Below are positions 57,901-64,000 of a DNA stretch of 64,000 nt, piece by piece. The stretch's first letter is position 1. Every line of letters begins with the position of its first letter. Origin of the DNA: Phoronis australis (taxonomy: Eukaryota; Phoronida; Phoronidae). The stretch covers positions 297,072 to 361,071 of the forward strand of contig NMRA01000208.1 in NCBI GenBank assembly GCA_002633005.1, given 5' to 3'. The translations under genes and the position numbers were made by a program. The notes under the pieces were generated by a model that did not search any database, was not told where the DNA came from, and saw only the letters and a list, made by a program, of their open reading frames with translations.

Positions 57901-60900
57901 TTCATTTTTGGCATCCGCTTTTCTGTCTGCCAAACGGTTTGAAACCCGACTCGTGTTGGCATTTGGACAGTTTTGACTTTTACTCTGCCCTGTAGTGACA
58001 ACTTCATGTTTTTGTATTTGGTGAAGGATTTATATGAAACTTGATAGATAAGATTTTATCCTGAAGAGAAAAGCAATGCTTGTTTTTGGAAAGTTCCGAC
58101 TTGTGATGTGCCCCATCATAATGGCAGTTATGTTTAAATTAATTATTCACTTTTACTATCAGCTTCTCCATCTGCCAAACATCAAGCCAAATGAGTTTCT
58201 ATTAAGATTATCATTACTGGCATCAATTACCAAATGGGTGTGACTCGTGCGCTTACCCTAGTGGTTATTTTTGTTTCAGTTTTACTTGCGACAATCTCAA
58301 TATCCATCAGGATTACATTCCAGATGACTGCGTGCAGTAGTCTCAATAACGCTCACTCTTGAAAAAATCAACCCCCTTTTAAATTTCTGCCATTTGTTGT
58401 GCAGATGGTGGGTACATAGCAACACTCTAAGTTGGTTTTGTTATATATGGCAATATGTAATTGTGTTTTGCTTGTTTATTTAGGTTGGTGGTGTTGGTGT
58501 GATAATTATTGGCACAATCGCTGTACATTGTATGCATATATTGGTGAAGTGTAGCCATGATCTCTGTCACAGGTAATGATTATATAGAACTCAATAAAAT
58601 CTGGTCTTGTCTCTAAAGTCAATCCTGTAAACTAAAGCTGATAATTATATTTTATTAGTTCGTTAAAGGTTTATTGAGGGCTGTTTAGGTGACATGACAG
58701 TGGCAAGTGTCGAGTGTTTTGATGTATTTTTCACAAATAAGTCACATTCTTTTTTTTCTGTAGCTATTCTGTGGTTGGAATAGAGCTCGAGGTATAGTTA
58801 CTTTTGGACTAACGTAGCCTGCTTCATTCTTATTACATCTTAAAATATGGTGGGTTATTTTTTACCGACCACTGTTACAGGTACTCAGTTAAAAGCCCCC
58901 AGGGCTCCGTTTCATTTTACTCTTAACTTGAGACCGAAATAACAATGCTGTCATTCCATCCGACGTCATGTTGCGCTTGTTGAACAATGCTCTTGTCGTT
59001 AATCGAGCTTGAGACTTAAACTCATGAAACGGAGCCCTAGTCCACTGTTTTTACCACTTTTTACATTGTGCAACTTTAATCTGCTGCTTAATAACTATGA
59101 CAAGTAACAGTTTTCGTTCTTGTAAGTGTCCATCTTTTGCTGCACAATTCAGTCCTTGTCTCATGCTTAGTATGAGCTTTAGTTGTCACTGTCATGTATT
59201 GAATTTCTACCAGATGTTTATAGTTCCTGTAGCACTTAAATGTATGACTCTTAATCACATGTTACTATGACGTATATCCTTAGCGTGTATAAATAGTTTT
59301 CTTGCATGTGTTTGAGTCACTTGGATGTCGTTTTCTTTAATGCTGAATACTTTGATAATATAACTCTTATATCATTCAATTGGTTTTTATACGTCGTACA
59401 CCGACGACGTTACAGTCACTGCAGTATTTCCTTACTGCATTTGCATAAAAATTGTCATTTTCATGATTAAATTAAGTTTTGCACAATACCCCAATTTTGA
59501 GGAAGAACAATGTATTGTAATGTTTTTGTTTTTAAATTCTTGTAGTTTAATAATTTCAGTTGTTATCATTTAGAAACAATATCGGCCAGTTATCATTAAA
59601 GCCTACTCTAAGTTTAAATTTTGTTTTCTTTCTTGTAGAACTGGTAATACAGCACTTAACTATGGTCAGGCTGTTGAAGAAGCCTTCTGTCTCGGTCCCA
59701 CCCCACTGAGACGCTGCTCAAAGCTGGCCCATCAGTGTGTCAACTTGTTCCTCAATATAACACAGATGGGCTTCTGTTGTGTTTATGTCTTATTTATTGC
59801 GGAGAACATCAAACAGGTTGGAATTTCATTTCAAGTACATTAAAAGCCAGAAGTATTCAGACAGAATGACATGGATGTCCCTGTCTTGGTAGCTGGGCTG
59901 AAACTGAGTTCATTGTCAGTTTAGTTTTCTCTCACAACAGAGAATGAGCCATTCTGCAAATAGAATTTTGCCATTCCGATAATTGTTACTAGTCATTTTT
60001 CTTTTAACAAAATTTGCCGTCATGATGGGGAAAGATCATTTTGTCTAATTACTGTCTTGCACTGCATGTGTCTCTTTTGTTGAAACATTTTATGGCTCAC
60101 ATGTTCTTTTTGTAACTGTAACTGCAAATATTGAGGCATATGTGTCTATATGTGACACTGCATCTACATCCAGAGTAAGGCACGTACACTTGCATAAAAT
60201 GCCCAACATGGAGATTTTTAAAATGACATGTGAATGAAGCTTGGCTTATCCTTATAGAATATTGGATGTTGACGCGTTAACGCTTTGACATTAATTAGTT
60301 AATATGTGAAAAATACTAAGAATGAATTAAGGCATAAAGGCACACAAAATATTCAGTTTAAAACAATGCTCATATATTTTGGTAGGTGCCCGAATCTATA
60401 AATCCAGAGCACAGATAGTTTTTGAAAAATGCAGTGTCAGTCTCACGGTCTTTAACACAAGTTTTAAGATTATGTAACATGTCATGTTCTCAACTCTACA
60501 AATTAAAAGAGTTTGTTTCGTAAAAGTTTATGGTTTTATTCTATGTTGCACTCAAAAGGACATCCCTATTTTGAGGGATACGATTTAAATACAAACTGTA
60601 ATTCCATTAGTATTTTGACTATGTTTTAATACTGTAACAACAGAATTAGGAACTATTGTTTAATACTAGAAAAATACCATTAAATATACAACTTGCATAA
60701 AAACTTCAGTTGCATTGTTCTCTCTATATATAGTCAACCGTGGTGCTGCATTAGGTATGAAATTGTTTGCACCATGTTGAGCCACGTTTAAAAATCCCTG
60801 AGCCATGTTTAAAATCTTCAGCCATGTTTGAACAGCCAGAGTTACAAGACAAATGATTGGAATACAGTTGTGTATTGCTCCGTATTTTAATATATTGCGA

Positions 60901-63082
60901 TGAAAATGATTGCGACATGTCCAGCAACTGAAAATAACGTGCGACTAAATGTCAGTTGTTTTTCTGAATTAACAGAAAGAAAATTAGGATTTGCACCATG
61001 TTTTGTTTTTTTCTCTGACAGGGAGTTCCCTGAGATATCTTTTGCATGATACCGTGTTGAGACACTGGCAGTTAGGTCTTGTTTTACCCACTTAATATCT
61101 ATTTTGTGATTATCACGGGAGCACTGTGTATTGACGTTCTAATCCAACCTTTACTGGAAGAGGATTTTTGGAGATCATTGTAAAGTTGTTCCTGCTAAAT
61201 TATACTGTCACTAGGAAGTTTTATGTGCCTGGCAAATACAACGACTTGAGCGTTTAGTTATCTACTATCTACTGAGTTATCGTGTTATTGTCATTACAGG
61301 AGATTATCTGCTGTTATCAGGCTTTGTATCAGTTGGAAAGTTCTTTAACTCACCCTCACAGTACTCATAGTTATAATATAGGACCCCGGAAATTGGACAA
61401 TATTTGGCTAAATTTAGAACATCATATCTCATAAATGAATGATTGGATTCACGTGAGACTTATAGATACGCTTCATACACTGGTCTGATGTTTGTATGAG
61501 GGCCCGTCTAACATCACGTGAAACTTATAGATACGCTTCATATACTGGTCTGATGTTTGTATGAGGGCCCGTCTAACATCACGTGAGACGTATAGATACG
61601 CTTCATACACTGGTCTGATGTTTGTATGAGGGCCCGTCTAACATCACGTGAAACTTATAGATACACTTCATACACTGGTCTGATGTTTGTATGAGGGCCT
61701 GTCTAACATCACGTGAGACGTATAGATACGCTTCATACACTGGTCTGATGTTTGTATGAGGGCCTGTCTAACATCTAACAGTTGCAGAAAACAGAACGAT
61801 TATTTCGAAAAATGTTACAGGGTTTTTGAGATATCTCTTCATTCATATATTAAAAAATTTATTCATACTTTTCGTTTTCGCTAAAGTTCACTAAAACACA
61901 TGGTCACATGACCAAGTTAATGGGAGATTGCTGGAATACTCTAACTCTAAAGGATTTTTACTTTCACAAAATATGCACTTTTTAGTTAAAATCTACATTT
62001 TTTCTAGGTATTTGGCTAAATACATAAACTTATTGATAAGATCTGACACAATCTTGAATTGGATAGTGCCATCATATTATCTCTTTAACTTCATACGAAG
62101 ACAAATAATTTCTGATCATGTTTTTTATTGTTTTAAGAATGATGCTCAAAATTTTAGCAATTTTTTTCAAGATAACTGTGTAGTACAAAGGTTGATAATG
62201 ATGAAGGCAAGTTTTTCTCAATGTTTAGTTTTGTGGTGATGTTTGACAAAATAACATTTCCATATCTCTATTGTATCCTGTGCTAAATTATTGGGTGATC
62301 ATCCTACTGGTTCAAAATAAACCATGTTCTTTTTGTGTGACACTAAGTTATACTTTTAAGTTAATTCTCTGTTTAATGGCAAGTGTTTTATGAGTTCCAT
62401 TGGTGCCATCCACATGCAGACTTACCCTAGAACAAGTTGTCACTACATTGAGGGCTGTGTGGACACAGCACCCCATTGTTACGTATTACTCCACCGTATC
62501 GAGGTGGGGGAACTTCTTCTTGGTTAACTTGCGCCACTTGTAATTGCTGTGTGGTCGCAAAATTTGAGCAATGTGGAAGTAATTATCAACGGTTCATTGT
62601 CGTGCACAGAGCGACAACTTCTGCCTTATCCTAGTTTATAGGATATGTGTGTGTAGACGTTCCATTTAAAAGTGGGGTCACAGTTGCATTTATTTTGTGC
62701 AACTTGTTCTTGAAAAAGCTGTATGTGGACAGGACTATAGTCATGACCGTTTATCCAAGCAGGAAGTACACTCTACTAACTAATGTTGTCTCTTTGACTC
62801 CAGGTGGTTGATGAGTTCCATAGACATGACCCATTCTCCAAGCAAGTCTACATGGCCCTGCTACTTGTCTTCCTCATTCCGTTTGTATTTGTGCGCAAGC
62901 TCAAGCACTTGGCTCCGTTTGCAACGTTTGCCAATCTCTTGACTGTGATAGGACTTATCATCACCTTCCAGTACACAGTGCAAGATCTGCCTGATATTTC
63001 AAGTCGAGACGCATTCAACTCATGGAGAACACTTCCACTCTTCTTTGGAACAGCAGTCTTTGCCTTTGAAGGAATCAGTTTG
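54902..63082 (+). CDS. SLC36-family proton-coupled amino-acid transporter, N-terminal half (partial)
   Basis: Exons 54902-55083, 56739-56829, 58484-58572, 59639-59816 and 62804-63082, phases 2,0,2,0,0, give 273 codons. Residues 1 to about 60 form a polar cytosolic tail. The first membrane segment holds the family signature NLLKGNIGTGILAMP and NAGLL, followed by a second hydrophobic run (GVGVIIIGTIAVHCMHILVKC). Exon 4 gives YGQAVEEAF, then NLFLNITQMGFCCVYVLFIAENI. Exon 5 gives MALLLVFLIPFVFVRKLKHL, a Leu/Ile-rich helix and WRTLPLFFGTAVFAFEGISL, as in SLC36A1-A4. These transporters export or sense small neutral amino acids at lysosomal or plasma membranes using proton coupling. The next exon, expected to begin VLPLENKM, is beyond the window. 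Which vertebrate paralogue is closest cannot be told, so no numbered symbol is given. Confidence 0.93.
61395..61925 (+). repeat. Dispersed repeat family Y, copy 2, with internal array
   Basis: It shares tagaacatcatatctca, tggattcacgtga and cacatggtcacatgacc blocks with the minus strand of 33500-33935. It differs by carrying the 65-bp array listed separately in the middle. It lies in the intron between SLC36 exons 4 and 5. Confidence 0.65.
61450..61774. repeat. 65-bp tandem array, five units, each starting with CACGTG
   Basis: Units start at 61450, 61515, 61580, 61645 and 61710 with cacgtgagacttatagatac or a close variant and end with gtatgagggcccgtctaaca. The copies are nearly identical, so the expansion is recent. 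Each unit carries an E-box core, CACGTG. Confidence 0.95.
62400..62740 (+). repeat. Dispersed repeat family X, copy 2
   Basis: Same blocks and order as 29650-30030: accctagaacaagttgtc, atcgaggtggggg, cgtgcacagagcgacaactt, atgtgtgtgtagacgttcc, tgtggacaggact. It ends about 65 bp before SLC36 exon 5. Copy 1 similarly lies just upstream of the last SH3D19 exon. Confidence 0.65.
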
Positions 63083-64000
63083 GTGCGTGGCTTTTATGTG
63101 ATGGAACAAGTAAAACATTGTTAGCAAGACATTTAAAGGAAACTGAACCCTGTTTTGGTGACTTGAACCAATCCTCGTTTTGTCATCTACGAATGCATCA
63201 TTGGCATACTGCTTGAGTTATAAACGCAGGATTGAAATAAAGACTAGTACTCCCTATCTCACAGATTGAATATTATAGTTCTTGGTGGATGGTCTTTCTC
63301 CACAGTTACCATGTAACTCACATAATGCATAGGTTTCGCTTGCCGGTTTAGCACACTTTAAAAAGAGTGTGCAAATTTTGTTTAAAACTTTTGAGTGTTG
63401 TCGAGGGTGACGGAGTATTATTTTGTTGCAGAGAACTGAATAGGAGTTGTTTTTAAATTAATATCTGTTTATAGGCCAAAACAGTGTTTGGTATCCTTTT
63501 AAGGAATTCAGAGTGATCAATAGTGTTATCTTAACTCAAAAGGCCTGATGTAACTGTGGACACCGTACATCCAAATATTCGTGGTTTTGTTTGTACAGCA
63601 GCGTGCGATGCTGGACGGACGCCCACATATGCATTCGTGGGTGCATGAAACGAATATTGTCTTGATTATCAGTTACAAAATTTGAACACTTCACTAGTAG
63701 GGGTGAGCCTTCAGTCTTTGGAAACTTTCTTTGTACCGTAGTATTTGCAAAAAATACGCCATGCAGTCTTCCTTCCTTTGGCTGGATATTCTTACAAACA
63801 CGTAGTTGCTTATAAGTCTTAGCTTTTATCACAATACCAAAGACAACAAGTTTAGCCAGGTAGATTGTACGCTTTATTTACAACTGAAAAAATGTATTCT
63901 TTTTTCCGGGTGTCAAATGAAATATTTTAAGTGGCACACAGTTTTACACTAGGTTGCACGAGGAGAAATGAGCTTACTTTTTGTGATTTTGTTTTAATAG
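63083..64000. other. SLC36 intron 5 (start), no coding signal
   Basis: From the GTGCGT donor to the right edge no exon with transporter-like sequence was found on the plus strand. The 98-codon minus frame near 63536-63832 shows no family resemblance. Confidence 0.6.

Noticed and set aside
1-64000. An operon-like or defence/viral gene system
   Set aside because: All four well-supported genes are ordinary animal housekeeping genes with introns. Nothing suggests a co-ordinated novel system.

Overview
The window is animal nuclear DNA from an invertebrate. It has short exons with GT..AG introns of about 0.5-5 kb, AT-rich introns, tRNA-derived SINEs, a 5'-truncated LINE, MITEs and many minisatellites. 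Gene content and high apparent heterozygosity fit a marine invertebrate such as a lancelet, hemichordate or mollusc, but nothing seen here fixes the phylum. Every protein assignment below comes from exon-by-exon translation with splice-phase checking and comparison with remembered family features. No database search was run.

Layout. (1) 1-7181, minus strand: the N-terminal seven coding exons of HERC2 (giant E3 ubiquitin ligase), 377 codons, continuing off the left edge. (2) 8043-30528, plus strand: a complete SH3D19 (EBP/Eve-1-like adaptor), proline-rich N-terminal half followed by five SH3 domains, 895 aa if one copy of a duplicated exon is counted. Its second coding exon lies in a 2.2-2.3 kb direct duplication (9041-11269 and 11271-13569) with an ambiguous base n at 11270 on the junction, most likely two unmerged haplotypes. 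(3) 34402-50915, minus strand: a complete CHM/REP (Rab escort protein), 15 coding exons, 655 aa. (4) 54902-63082, plus strand: the first five coding exons of an SLC36-type amino-acid transporter (273 codons), continuing off the right edge.

HERC2 and SH3D19 are head-to-head, SH3D19 and CHM are tail-to-tail, and CHM and SLC36 are head-to-head. These are ordinary housekeeping genes (ubiquitin ligation, endocytic/cytoskeletal adaptor, Rab prenylation, amino-acid transport) with no sign of a joint pathway. The unusual material is structural: tandem duplications that copy exon ends together with their 5' splice sites (SH3D19 exon 9, CHM exon 8), a Cys-rich module in HERC2 exon 3, several mobile elements with recognisable ends, two dispersed repeat families each present twice, and three small unassigned coding-like regions nested in CHM introns.
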